Source: JACCXG01 sp963785755
GTDB taxonomy: Bacteria > Acidobacteriota > Vicinamibacteria > Vicinamibacterales > 2-12-FULL-66-21
Reading direction: 5' to 3'
DNA length: 64,000 nt
NCBI GenBank assembly: GCA_963785755.1
Contig: CAWAXG010000025.1
Location: 42,838-106,837 of the forward strand
Positions within the stretch are counted from its first letter, which is position 1, and every line of letters begins with the position of its first letter. Below are positions 1 to 8,824 of the stretch, in pieces. A program made the translations under genes and the position numbers. A model generated the notes under the pieces. The model saw only the letters and a program-made list of their open reading frames with translations. It did not search any database and was not told the origin of the DNA.

Positions 1-477
1 GTCCTCGACTGTCGCGGCCGGCCGCTGGTCCCGCTCGCGGACGAGCTCGAGGCGCTCGAACGGCACCGCACGCTGGCTGACGTCCGGTATCGCGGCAGCG
101 TGCGTCTCCACGTGGAGGTTCATCCGGCGGACGCGCGCGGCCTGATGCTGCCTCCGGTCTCGCTCGCCGAGCTGTTTCAGAACGCGCTGAAGCACAACAC
201 CGTCGCATCCGACGATCACCTGTGCATCCGCGTCCGGGTCGAGGGCACCACGCTGGTCTTCGAGAACAATCTCCGGTCCGGACCGAAGACGACGGGCTCG
301 ACCGGGATCGGACTCGCCAATCTCAGGGAACGATTTCGCATCGCGACCGGCCGCGCCGCGGACTGGGCCGTCGAAGCGGATCGATTCGTCGTCCGCCTGC
401 CCCTCGTCCGGAGCTCGAATGCTGCTCCGGTGCCAACCGATCGCTCGGCAGGCGAGGATGGGCGGGGTCAGTCGTGA
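1..477 (+). CDS. LytS/YehU-type sensor histidine kinase, C-terminal part (5' end outside window)
   Basis: The reading frame is open from base 1, so only the last 158 residues are seen. The fragment begins with the linker typical of LytS-like kinases (VPLADELEAL) and continues into the ATPase domain. An N-box, ELFQNALKHN, has its Asn near fragment residue 61, and a G-box, GIGLANLRERF, lies near residue 105. Proteins of this family autophosphorylate and usually pass phosphate to a LytTR response regulator. No such regulator is seen downstream; the next gene is a convergent Crp-family regulator whose stop overlaps this one by 10 bases. The histidine-containing domain and any membrane part lie upstream of the window. 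Confidence 0.85.
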   Translation, partial: VLDCRGRPLVPLADELEALERHRTLADVRYRGSVRLHVEVHPADARGLMLPPVSLAELFQNALKHNTVASDDHLCIRVRVEGTTLVFENNLRSGPKTTGSTGIGLANLRERFRIATGRAADWAVEADRFVVRLPLVRSSNAAPVPTDRSAGEDGRGQS

Positions 478-1130
478 AGCACGATGCTCAGCAGGGAACT
501 GTTGACTTTGAGCCCGCCGTTGTACTCGATCAGACCGAGCTTGCGGAACTTGTTCATGAAAAAATTCACACGGGAACGCGTGGTCCCGACCATCTCGGCG
601 AGCGTCTCCTGCGACAGTTTGGGCAGCATCCGCTTGGTCGTGTCTTCCTTCCCGTAGCGTGCGAGGAGCAGCAGCGTGCGGGCGAGCCGCTTCTCGCTCG
701 AGTTGAAGAGCTGATCGACCAGGTCCTCTTCGATTCGAATGTTGCGCGTGAGCATGTGCGCGATGAATCGGTCGGAGAAATCGGAATGCTCGTGCAGCAT
801 CCGAAGCATGTCGCGCTTGTGGATGCGCAGGACCGCCGTCGGCACCACGGCAGTGGCCGTTCCCATGCGCACTGGCTGGCCGGCGAGGCACCCCTCGCCA
901 AAGAAATCGCCGGGCCCGAGCATGGCGACGACCGCCTCCTTGCCTGCCGACGACAGCACCGAGAGCTTCACGCCGCCATCCCGCACGTAGAACACACTGT
1001 TCGCCTGTGCGCCTTGCGCGAACACGACGGCCCCGTTCACGAACCGGACCACGCGGGGCGACACGCCGGCCGACTTGAGGAAGGCCTGAACGTCAAATGA
1101 AGACAGTGCCGGGCTGGCCGGCTTGGACAT
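468..1130 (-). CDS. Crp/Fnr family transcriptional regulator
   Basis: A 220-residue protein of normal length for the family. The N-terminal half is a cyclic-nucleotide-binding fold (VVFAQGAQANSVFYVRDG near residue 35, then GDFFGEG near 75). A long dimerisation helix follows, then a C-terminal winged helix with the recognition segment LSQETLAEMVGTTRSRVNFF near residues 173-192. The effector pocket motif PVRMGTATA differs from the cAMP-binding RTAEV pattern of E. coli Crp, so the ligand is unknown. No cysteine cluster for an Fnr-type Fe-S centre is visible. It converges on the upstream sensor kinase gene. Confidence 0.9.
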   Translation of the reverse strand: MSKPASPALSSFDVQAFLKSAGVSPRVVRFVNGAVVFAQGAQANSVFYVRDGGVKLSVLSSAGKEAVVAMLGPGDFFGEGCLAGQPVRMGTATAVVPTAVLRIHKRDMLRMLHEHSDFSDRFIAHMLTRNIRIEEDLVDQLFNSSEKRLARTLLLLARYGKEDTTKRMLPKLSQETLAEMVGTTRSRVNFFMNKFRKLGLIEYNGGLKVNSSLLSIVLHD

Positions 1131-1261
1131 GCTTGGGCGGCATGGGCTGGTCGATCATCCCACGACTGAGCGCCCGCAGCCACACTCGTGCAGAGCAGGT
1201 TCGATGAGGCCGACGCCGTTTCAGGCCGAAACGGCGAATGTTCGACGAGGAAGCGGTGCCG

Positions 1262-1504
1262 TCAACCGGCGGTGCCGCGGACCGTCACGGTCGTGCCGTG
1301 CGACCACTTGGAATAGCAGCCACCGCACATCAGGGCGTTGAGCGGTGCCTGCTCTGCGGCCTGGATGGAAAGAACGCGCGACCCGGGGTCCTCCCGCGGC
1401 AGGAACTGCGCGCCGCAGACCCCACAGGGTTGCTCGGGATCGGATTTCACGTGCCTGACCGACAGGGTGAGGGTCGTCATCGACGTTTCTACATCTCTCG
1501 TCAT
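1262..1504 (-). CDS. Small Cys-rich (zinc-ribbon-like) hypothetical protein
   Basis: An 80-residue protein with two CxxC knuckles, CGVC at residues 27-30 and CGGC at 60-63, which would suit one zinc site. I do not recognise the family. The ATG at 1504 is preceded by AAGGGA about five bases upstream, which supports this start over the internal Met at residue 9. Together with the 58-residue protein at 1996-2172 it makes two short CxxC proteins in under 1 kb. The function is not known; zinc binding is inferred from the cysteine spacing only. Confidence 0.55.
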   Translation of the reverse strand: MTRDVETSMTTLTLSVRHVKSDPEQPCGVCGAQFLPREDPGSRVLSIQAAEQAPLNALMCGGCYSKWSHGTTVTVRGTAG

Positions 1505-1995
1505 GTTATCCCTTGGCGACGCAGCACGATTGCTCGCGCCGCGTTCAGATCGGGTTGGCGGATGCGAGCAGCGACCAACATGGTCAACGACTTGATCGCG
1601 GAACTCTCCGCTGCCACCGGTGCAATCGTGGTCAGGTGCGGTTGGCCTGTCCGGGCTCGCGAAAATGATCCAGATCCCTGCTGCAGTTCCATCCGTTCGG
1701 GTCGACCCCCGCCGCTGGTCGCTTCAGGGCCTCCGCACCATGACCCGAATCGATCTGGGTGCGCCTGCCGAACTGCATGATGCCGCTGCAGTCATCGACG
1801 CTGCACGGTTTGCGATCGCCTCGAGAGGGTGCCATGGAGATCCTTATCAGGGTTTCAATGCGGCTCGACTTGCCGGACCGCACGGCCCAACGCACAAGCA
1901 AGTGCGTGACCTTCCATCAGTACGGAGCCGGCCGCCCGCGTCTGTCCTGTTTTGCACATCGGATCGGGGGCAACTGGTGCTGAATTATCTGTACG
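1505..1995. other. Intergenic stretch without a convincing gene
   Basis: About 490 bases between the two small Cys-rich genes. Open frames exist on both strands but their products look like GC-rich shadow ORFs, with no recognisable motif and no good ribosome-binding site. A short motif near 1838-1860 resembles the end of a CRISPR repeat but occurs only once. Confidence 0.4.
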
Positions 1996-2172
1996 ATGTC
2001 TGACTATCGATTCAGCACCCCGGTTACCCGGCCAACCACGTGCCCGTACTGCAAAGGCAAGGTCATCGACACGCTGGCGAAGGTCATCAGTGTGACGGCG
2101 CTCTGGCGGTGCCGCACATGCGAAAAGACGTGGACGATCGCCGGCCTCGCGGCATCCTCGCGCCTCCGCTGA
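1996..2172 (+). CDS. 58-residue zinc-ribbon protein
   Basis: A very short gene. ATG at 1996 opens a 58-residue product that begins MSDYRFSTPV and has CPYC at residues 16-19 and CRTC at residues 39-42. This CxxC-X19-CxxC layout is a classical zinc ribbon. The tryptophan before the second knuckle and the aromatic just after it (RCRTCEKTW) match small zinc-ribbon families such as those that bind RNA or DNA. The rest is short and polar. There is no clear Shine-Dalgarno sequence. The function is unknown. Confidence rests on the four correctly spaced cysteines and the conserved-looking core. Confidence 0.6.
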   Translation: MSDYRFSTPVTRPTTCPYCKGKVIDTLAKVISVTALWRCRTCEKTWTIAGLAASSRLR

Positions 2173-2216
2173 GCTCGACCGGCCATCACCCGGTCGGGCC
2201 GGATCGTGCCGGGTGT

Positions 2217-2338
2217 CAACTTCCAATCTCCAACTTCCCGCCTCCGCGCGCACGGTAAGCGACGCGCGCTACGGCGAGGCCTCGCCGAGCGCGCTTGATC
2301 CGTCCGCGCGGAGGCGGGGAGGTTGGGAGTTGGGAGTT
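2217..2338. repeat. Imperfect palindrome, copy A of the AACTCCCAA-type intergenic repeat
   Basis: The left arm (2217-2250) and right arm (2305-2338) are near-perfect reverse complements over about 34 bases. The outer part consists of repeated words such as CCAACTTCC and TTGGGAGTT, and the inner part is a GC-rich stem CCCGCCTCCGCGCG. About 54 bases lie between the arms. The outer words recur in the element at 38248-38396. Confidence 0.75.
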
Positions 2339-2370
2339 TTCACTGCTGCGTTTTCAGCGTTCGTGCTGGC

Positions 2371-3783
2371 CTAGGTGAGCTCCCAGCCCGCGCGATAGCT
2401 CCCGTGGATGATCGGTTCGGCATCCGAGTTGCCGCGCGCCTCCATTCGCTCGGCATCCCAGTCGATCCGGCGGCCAAGGCGGAGCGACACGACGCCGAGC
2501 AGCGCGAGCTCGGTGAGCCGGGCGCCGTACTCGAAGTTGCTGCTGGCGGGCGGGCCGCCTTTGCACGCATCCAGCCAGTCGCGATGATGTCCCTTCGATC
2601 GCGGCAGCACGGGCTTCGGCTTCGCGGTGCTCTTGTGCCTGGACGCCGGCAGCAGCTGCGGGCTTCCACCGGCGCCGCCCGTGACGATCGCGCCTTTGTC
2701 CCCTATGAACAGCACGCCGCGAGGAATCAGCGGCTGGCCTTCGAGCAGCGCGTCCGGGACGACCGGGCGCAGGCCGCCGTCGTACCACTTCAGCGTGAGG
2801 GCCGCCTGGCGGCCACGGCGCTCGAAGCGGTACTCGCCGAGACATCCGTGCGGACAGATGTCGTCGTTCATGTTCCCCGCGGGCGAGAACTCGACGCTCG
2901 CCGGGGCGGCCAGATCGAAGGCCCAGCACGAGGAATCGAGCTCGTGGCAGCCGAAGTCCTCGATGTTCGTGCCGCCGAAGTCCCAGAAATCGCGCCACGA
3001 CACCGGGAAGTAGGCGGCGCTGAACGGGCGCGGCTCGCGCGGCCCGAGCCAGAGATCCCAGTTCAGGCCGGCGGGGACGAGCGGCGTCTCGGGCGGACGG
3101 CCCGACAGCGCCGGATTCCACCGGCCGGCAGGCACCCACGCGTGCACCTCGCGCACCGTGCCGATGATCCCCGCTTGTATCAACTCGACCGTCTCCCGCA
3201 TCCCGTCGCTCGAGTGGCCCTGATTTCCCATCTGCGTCGCCACGCCGGTCTCCTTCGCCACCCGCGCAACGAGGCGGGCCTCGCGGATGTTGTGGGTCAG
3301 CGGCTTCTCGCAGTAGACGTGCTTGCGGGCTCGCATCGCGGGTACGACAACGGACGCGTGCGCGTGATCGGGGGTCGCGCAGAGCACGGCGTCGACCGCG
3401 GTCTCGCGCTCGAGCATCTGCCGGAAGTCCACGTACTCCGTGCACTTGTAGTTCGGCGTGACCTGCTCGTAGTGGCGTTCGATCAGCTCGCGGACGGGCT
3501 TTCTCCCGGCCATGCCCTTGAAGTAGAACCGCTCGAGGTCGAAGTACTCAGCGGGATCCGCGACGGCAATCACCTGTGCGTCGGGCTGCTCGAACAGCGA
3601 ACGGAGGTTCGTCCTGCCCTGGCCTCCGGCGCCGACGAGGGCGATGTTCACCTTGTCGCTCGGCGGGACCTGGCCCTGCCCGAGCACGTGCCGCGGGACG
3701 ATCGTGAGCGACGCGGCGGCAGCCGCGGCACTGGCACTTTCTTTCAGGAACGTGCGGCGGGACCGGGATCCGCTCGAATCCAT
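2371..3783 (-). CDS. Gfo/Idh/MocA family oxidoreductase with Tat signal
   Basis: A 470-residue NAD(P)-dependent sugar dehydrogenase-like protein. The start is set at 3783 because GGAGAGG lies just upstream and the product then opens with a twin-arginine signal (SRSRRTFLKES), as is common for secreted members in this phylum; the frame also extends to 3861. A Rossmann motif follows (VGAGGQGRT near residue 50), then the family EKP signature (YCEKPLTHN) that contributes the catalytic lysine. The C-terminal alpha/beta domain is complete. The substrate is likely a sugar or inositol derivative, but the sequence does not show which. It is transcribed away from the neighbouring permease gene. Confidence 0.9.
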   Translation of the reverse strand: MDSSGSRSRRTFLKESASAAAAAASLTIVPRHVLGQGQVPPSDKVNIALVGAGGQGRTNLRSLFEQPDAQVIAVADPAEYFDLERFYFKGMAGRKPVRELIERHYEQVTPNYKCTEYVDFRQMLERETAVDAVLCATPDHAHASVVVPAMRARKHVYCEKPLTHNIREARLVARVAKETGVATQMGNQGHSSDGMRETVELIQAGIIGTVREVHAWVPAGRWNPALSGRPPETPLVPAGLNWDLWLGPREPRPFSAAYFPVSWRDFWDFGGTNIEDFGCHELDSSCWAFDLAAPASVEFSPAGNMNDDICPHGCLGEYRFERRGRQAALTLKWYDGGLRPVVPDALLEGQPLIPRGVLFIGDKGAIVTGGAGGSPQLLPASRHKSTAKPKPVLPRSKGHHRDWLDACKGGPPASSNFEYGARLTELALLGVVSLRLGRRIDWDAERMEARGNSDAEPIIHGSYRAGWELT

Positions 3784-4035
3784 GTGACCTCTCCTTGCCC
3801 TGGCATCAGGTTGTGACTGGACAGTCCGGATGTGGGTCCGGTCCGACCGCTCAGGGTTCACGGCCCCAGAGCGGAACGGTGCAGCATTGTCGCACGGGGG
3901 CGATCGTCCGGACCGGGAGACGACTCCACGTCATGGCGCCGTCCGACGACGTGCGAGCCGTGCGGCCACGGGTCGGCGCACGCGGCGACCGTCGTGCGCC
4001 TATACTGAACGGCGGTTCTGGTCGCCGAGATCGCA

Positions 4036-6453
4036 ATGAGGCTCGATCTGGTTGTTTCCGATTTGCGCTGGGCAGTGCGCGCGCTCGTCTCGGGGCGCCT
4101 GTATACCGTGGTGGCTGCGACCTGTCTGGCGCTGGGACTCGCCACGAACACCACGATGTTCTCGGTCTTCGATGCGATGTTCCTGCGACCGTTGCCATTC
4201 ATCGACGCGGATCGCCTCGTCTCGATCGCCGGGCGTCATCCCGACACCGCCCGCCGCGTCCCCCTCTCGCTCGACGACGTTCGCGAGCTGGCGTTGGCTG
4301 TGCCGTCGCTCGAGGCGATGGCCGCCTACTCAGGGCGCGCCGCCACGCTCACCGACGGTGGCGAGCCCGAACGTATTGCCGCGCAGATGGTCACCGCCAG
4401 TCTCTTTCCTCTGCTTGGGATTCAGCCGCAGCGCGGCTCCGGCTTCTCGCCGGCCGATGACCACGTGTCAGCCGCGGCTGTGGCGGTCATCAGCGATTCG
4501 CTGTGGCGCCGGCGTTACCAGGGGGATCCGTCCGTGATCGGGCGGATCATCAGGCTGGACGCCATGCCGCACACGATTGTCGGCGTCATGCCGCCGAAGT
4601 TCAGATTCCCCAGCACGACCGAGCTGTGGATCCCGATCGCGCCGGCACTGGGGACATCGGGCGCACGGTCGCGCGGCGTGTCGATCCTCGGGCGGCTCGG
4701 GCCGGACGCAACGACTGAGCGGGCCAACGCCGAACTGGCGGCGCGCGTGCTCGCCGCGCAGGGGACGCGCGGCCCGCGCGCGGGCTTCGCCCGGCCGTTC
4801 GCGAGCGCGGGAGCCGGCAGCGAAGAGCGGACGATCACGGCAGCATTGATGGGCGCGACGACGCTGTTGCTGATCATTGCGTGCGTCAACCTGGCGAACC
4901 TGATGATGGCGCGCGGCGCTCGCCGCCGCCGGGAATTCGCCGTTCGCGCCGCGCTCGGCGCCAGCCGCGGCCGCATCGCGTCTCAGCTGCTCACCGAGTC
5001 GGTGCTGCTCGCATTCGTCTCGGCTCTCATAGCGCTGCCGCTTGCCTGGTACGGGATCCGATGGGTGCACGACGCGGTGCCCGCAACCGATCCGCTGGGC
5101 CCGTACTACGTGGACTGGTCGCTCGACGCGAGGACCTTGCTGTACGCTGCCGCCACCGCACTGGTCACAGGCTTCACGTTCGGGCTCGTGCCGGCGTTCG
5201 ATACCGCGGGCAGGCGGCTACTCAATCCTCTCCGCGAAAACACCGGCGCCGCCGGCGGGCGACTTCAGCGCCGCGTGCACCACGCCCTCATCGTGGCGCA
5301 ACTCGCGCTGGCCCTCATCCTGCTCGCCGGCGCGTCGCTCTTCGTTCGCACTTACGTTGGCCTGCGAGGCGTCGAGCTGGGCTACGACATGTCTCACCTG
5401 ATGACGATGCGCTTCTACCTCGCCGGCGCGCGGTACGACGCAGTAGAGTCGCGGACGCGCACCGTGGACGAGATCGCCAGGCGACTGGAGACCCTCCCCG
5501 GCGCGCACGCCGCCACCGTCACTGACCTCGTCCCGCTCGACGATCAAGGCGGATCGGACGCGCCTGCCGTCGTCGAAGGCCGTGTGTTCGAGGCAGGGCG
5601 GGAACCGACGGTGCACTACGCCGGCGTCGCTGGCCAATGGGTGGAGACGTTCAACCTGCGGCTGCTCGCGGGCCGATCGTTCTACGACCACGAGATTCAT
5701 GCCGCCGCTCCCGTCGCACTCGTCAACGCGGAGCTCGCCCGGACGTTCTGGCCCGGCCAGAGCGCGCCCGGGCGCAGGTTCCGGATTGCCGACGAGGAGA
5801 CGAATCCGTGGCTCACGGTGATCGGGGTCGTGCCGGACATCCGTACCGTGAAGCTCGATGAGAGTCGCCAGACTCCGCCCACCGCGTACCTGCCGCACCG
5901 CCTCATCTCGACGCGAAACTACGGCATCGTGATTCGTACGCGCGCCCACCCGGAATCGGTGACCGCGGACGCGCGTGCGGCAGTGCACGCGGTGGATTCG
6001 TCGGTGGCGCTGTTCGATGTCTACCCGATGGAGCAGGTGCGCTGGCTGAGCTACTGGATGTACGTCATGTGGGGCACGATGTTCAGCGCGCTCGGCATGA
6101 TCGCGGTGTTCGTCGCGGCCGTCGGGGTGTATGGAGTCGTGTTCTATACCGTATCGCAGCGCACCCGCGAGATCGGCATCCGGGTAGCACTCGGTGCCAG
6201 GCGTGCACAGATCGTCGGGCCGATGCTCCGCCAGGTCGGCGCGTTGACCGCCGCCGGCCTGGCGATCGGGCTGCTCGGTGCGTTCGCGGTGACGCCTGTC
6301 ATCGGCAGCCTGCTCATCGGCGTCGCGCCGCATGACCCTGCCGGGTTTGCTGCCGTGTCGGTCCTGCTCGCCGCCGTCGCGCTCGTGGCGACCTGGCTCC
6401 CAGCCTGGCGGGTGTCAGCAGTGGATGCGGCGACCGCTCTCCGCGATCCGTAG
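4036..6453 (+). CDS. MacB/FtsX-type ABC transporter permease, orphan ADOP family (first copy)
   Basis: 805 residues. The order is an N-terminal transmembrane helix (about 20-45), a MacB periplasmic core domain, then an FtsX block with three helices (around residue 270: LLIIACVNLANLMMARGARRR). A second half repeats the same layout and ends in another FtsX block (residues 680-800, with the signature TREIGIRVALGARR). This duplicated architecture without a neighbouring ATPase fits the Acidobacterial Duplicated Orphan Permease group. Relatives act in efflux or lipoprotein-type transport with a LolD/MacB ATPase; the partner here is not encoded nearby. Confidence 0.9.
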   Translation: MRLDLVVSDLRWAVRALVSGRLYTVVAATCLALGLATNTTMFSVFDAMFLRPLPFIDADRLVSIAGRHPDTARRVPLSLDDVRELALAVPSLEAMAAYSGRAATLTDGGEPERIAAQMVTASLFPLLGIQPQRGSGFSPADDHVSAAAVAVISDSLWRRRYQGDPSVIGRIIRLDAMPHTIVGVMPPKFRFPSTTELWIPIAPALGTSGARSRGVSILGRLGPDATTERANAELAARVLAAQGTRGPRAGFARPFASAGAGSEERTITAALMGATTLLLIIACVNLANLMMARGARRRREFAVRAALGASRGRIASQLLTESVLLAFVSALIALPLAWYGIRWVHDAVPATDPLGPYYVDWSLDARTLLYAAATALVTGFTFGLVPAFDTAGRRLLNPLRENTGAAGGRLQRRVHHALIVAQLALALILLAGASLFVRTYVGLRGVELGYDMSHLMTMRFYLAGARYDAVESRTRTVDEIARRLETLPGAHAATVTDLVPLDDQGGSDAPAVVEGRVFEAGREPTVHYAGVAGQWVETFNLRLLAGRSFYDHEIHAAAPVALVNAELARTFWPGQSAPGRRFRIADEETNPWLTVIGVVPDIRTVKLDESRQTPPTAYLPHRLISTRNYGIVIRTRAHPESVTADARAAVHAVDSSVALFDVYPMEQVRWLSYWMYVMWGTMFSALGMIAVFVAAVGVYGVVFYTVSQRTREIGIRVALGARRAQIVGPMLRQVGALTAAGLAIGLLGAFAVTPVIGSLLIGVAPHDPAGFAAVSVLLAAVALVATWLPAWRVSAVDAATALRDP

Positions 6454-6509
6454 CCCCGGTCGGTCGTCGCAACGGCCTGACCCCGATTCACGGTTCACGG
6501 CCTGACCTC

Positions 6510-7253
6510 TCAGAACTTGTAGCGCACGCCGAACGTGATCGGCAGCGTCCAGCGCGTGCTCTTGTCGTTGATCTGGCCGAGGCCGGTTCCCTCGAGGTCG
6601 TCGATCTCCGCCAGGCCGCTGTTGTGCCGGAACCCGATCTGTGCCTGCACATCGAACCGCTCACTCAGGGCGTAGAGCAAGCCGCCGTTCACGCCGAACG
6701 AAAACGCGGCCGTGCCGTCGTAGAGGTCGGTCTGGTAGCGCACGATCCCGGCCTGGGGCGCGGCAAAGATGCCGTCAATCTCGGGGATGATGGCGACGCC
6801 CAACGTCGCGCCGGCGTAGGGGCGCAGCTTCTCGGCCGGATAGGCAAAGTAGTGCCGAAAGCCTGCATCGAAGGTCGAGACCTTGTAATCGTCGAAGGTG
6901 CCGACGAAAGTCGAGACCCCGGCCGTGCCGAGGGTGACCACGTCCGAGCCGACCCGCTGATAGGTGAACTGGCCTCGAACCTCGTTGATGGCGTCGATCG
7001 CGTAACCGACGCCAAACTGCCACTGCGCGCCGGTCCCGTAGACGTCGCCAAAGGTCGTCGACTGAATGACGATCGGCAGGCCCTCGAGCTCGCCGATGCC
7101 GGCCGCGAGGAAATCGCCACTGATGCTGTTGTCCCAGCCGATGGACGCGTCGACGCTAAAACGAGACTCGACTGGCTGCTGTGCCGCGGCCTCAGTGGAA
7201 AGACAGACTGCGCCGAGGCAGAATGCAGCGAACCCGACCAACGTTGATTTCAC
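6510..7253 (-). CDS. Outer-membrane beta-barrel protein
   Basis: A 247-residue secreted protein. The GTG start at 7253 follows GAGGAGG with about seven bases spacing. A signal peptide ends near residue 25 (EAAAQQ). The mature part alternates hydrophobic and polar residues with many aromatic girdle positions, and the last strand ends in Phe (ITFGVRYKF), the usual signal for outer-membrane insertion by BAM. It resembles OmpW/OmpA-type eight-stranded barrels in length. No ligand can be read from the sequence. It converges with the preceding permease gene; the 56-base spacer between them carries a direct repeat, ACGGCCTGACC. Confidence 0.8.
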   Translation of the reverse strand: MKSTLVGFAAFCLGAVCLSTEAAAQQPVESRFSVDASIGWDNSISGDFLAAGIGELEGLPIVIQSTTFGDVYGTGAQWQFGVGYAIDAINEVRGQFTYQRVGSDVVTLGTAGVSTFVGTFDDYKVSTFDAGFRHYFAYPAEKLRPYAGATLGVAIIPEIDGIFAAPQAGIVRYQTDLYDGTAAFSFGVNGGLLYALSERFDVQAQIGFRHNSGLAEIDDLEGTGLGQINDKSTRWTLPITFGVRYKF

Positions 7254-7289
7254 GAACGAACCTCCTCTTGTTCAAGTGGCAAATCATCC

Positions 7290-7330
7290 AAGTGGCAAGT
7301 TGCAAGGAGCAACGTCGCAACTTGCCCCTT
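7290..7330. repeat. Short inverted repeat upstream of the beta-barrel gene
   Basis: AAGTGGCAAGTTGC (7290-7303) pairs with GCAACTTGCCCCTT (7317-7330) with one mismatch and a 13-base loop. An extra CAAGTGGCAA word lies just before the left arm at 7273-7282. It is not followed by a T-run. Its word-like composition resembles other spacers in this window. Confidence 0.6.
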
Positions 7331-7477
7331 GTAACTCGTAGGAACGATTCTATCCGGCAACACACATCATTCCTGCATACCGAATTGCCGGCGCCTCTGG
7401 TACCGAACGCGGAGCGGCGCCGGCGCGCTTCCGTGATTTGGCGGGTACGCGACAATTAGGTCGATACGGCTTCCTCC

Positions 7478-8794
7478 ATGAGCTTCGACTGTGACGTCGC
7501 CGTCATCGGTGGCGGCCCGGCTGGCGCGGCCGCGGCGGCCTGGCTGGCGCGCCACGGGCAGCGGGTCGTGCTGTTCGAGCGCGATCGATTCCCGCGGTTT
7601 CACATCGGCGAGTCGCTCCTCGCGTCGGTCAACGACGTGCTGGAGGAGATTGGCGCCGCCGACCTGATTCGGGCCGCGAAGTTTCCGGTCAAGTGGGGCG
7701 CCACATTCATGCCGCCCGACGGGTCCGTCGAGCGCGTCGCCGACTTCACGATCGCAGCGGGAGAAGTGAGGCAGCCGCAGACCTGGCAGGTGTGCCGCGA
7801 GGAATTCGACGATCTGCTGCTGCGTCATGCCGCGAGCAGCGGCGCCGACGTGCGCGAGGGTCATCGGGTGCTCGACGTGTCCTTCGATCGCGATGGCGTG
7901 GACCTCGACGTCGCTCACACCGGCGCGCCAGGGCCGCCGGCTGAAAAACAGACGATGCGCGTGCGGGCGCGGGCGGTCATCGATGGATCCGGCCGCGCCT
8001 CGCTGCTGGCACAACGGTTCGAGCTGCGGCGCCACGAACCGGATCTCGCGAACGTCGCGGTCTTCTCGCATTACACCGGCGTGCCGCGGCGGCAAGGGCG
8101 GCGCGCGGGGGACATCCGCGTGATTGCGCGGGCGGACCTGGGCTGGTTCTGGATGATCCCGATCTCGGACGAGCTGATGAGCGTGGGGGCGGTCCTGCCC
8201 CGCGCCGCGTTCAAGGCGCTCCCGCGGGCCGAGCCGGACGCCCTGCTCACGCACCTCATCGCCGGCACTCCCGCCGTCGCGCGCCTGATGACGCATGCAG
8301 TCCGGCGCTGGCCGGTGCGCGTCGAGCGTGACTTCTCGTACGGCGCGCGATCGTATGCCGGCGACCGCTGGATTCTCGTCGGCGACGCGGGATCGTTCCT
8401 CGACCCGGTGTTCTCGAGCGGCGTGGCGATTGCGCTCGAATCAGGACTCGAAGGCGCGCAGGCGATGGCCGCCGGGCTCGCGCGCGGCGACCTGTCGGCC
8501 CGCGCATTCCGCCGATTCAATTGCCGCCAGCATGCGCGGTATCAGTCGTTCCGGCGGTTCGTGCGCGGCTTCTATACGCCGGCCTTCCGTGATCTCTTCT
8601 TCAGCCCGAATCCGCCAAGACGGATGTTCGACGGCGTGGTCACCGTGCTGGCCGGGGCCTGGCGGCCGTCGCCGATCACGCGCACCTGGGTGCACCTGTT
8701 CTTCTTGAGCGTACGCCTGCAAGCGCTGTTGAACTTCGCGCCGTCGCACCTCGCGATCAGGCTTCACCGGGCCGATCGCGTGGCCGGCACCTGA
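7478..8794 (+). CDS. FAD-dependent oxidoreductase, tryptophan-halogenase-like
   Basis: 438 residues. An FAD-binding GxGxxG-type motif sits at the N-terminus (VIGGGPAGAAAAAW, residues 9-22), followed by the acidic end of strand 2 (LFERD). The segment FPRFHIGESLL and the later GDAGSFLDPVFSSG are typical of the halogenase/geranylgeranyl-reductase branch. A lysine in KFPVKWGATF lies where halogenases carry their catalytic Lys, and GWFWMIP resembles the halogenase WxWxIP motif. Whether it halogenates or only reduces or oxidises a lipid-like substrate cannot be decided here. It sits between two orphan permease genes, with a beta-barrel gene upstream on the other strand. Confidence 0.85.
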   Translation: MSFDCDVAVIGGGPAGAAAAAWLARHGQRVVLFERDRFPRFHIGESLLASVNDVLEEIGAADLIRAAKFPVKWGATFMPPDGSVERVADFTIAAGEVRQPQTWQVCREEFDDLLLRHAASSGADVREGHRVLDVSFDRDGVDLDVAHTGAPGPPAEKQTMRVRARAVIDGSGRASLLAQRFELRRHEPDLANVAVFSHYTGVPRRQGRRAGDIRVIARADLGWFWMIPISDELMSVGAVLPRAAFKALPRAEPDALLTHLIAGTPAVARLMTHAVRRWPVRVERDFSYGARSYAGDRWILVGDAGSFLDPVFSSGVAIALESGLEGAQAMAAGLARGDLSARAFRRFNCRQHARYQSFRRFVRGFYTPAFRDLFFSPNPPRRMFDGVVTVLAGAWRPSPITRTWVHLFFLSVRLQALLNFAPSHLAIRLHRADRVAGT

Positions 8795-8824
8795 GGCCGC
8801 AAGGAGTATCATTCGACCGGCGTC

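Noticed and set aside
1838..1862. Motif CCTTATCAGGGTTTCAATGC, similar to one end of some CRISPR repeats
   Set aside because: It occurs only once in the region, with no spacing pattern, no second repeat and no cas genes in the window.
1620..2003. 127-residue open frame on the plus strand between the two small Cys-rich genes
   Set aside because: No recognisable motif, no ribosome-binding site, and it overlaps the better supported zinc-ribbon start; it looks like a GC-rich shadow frame.
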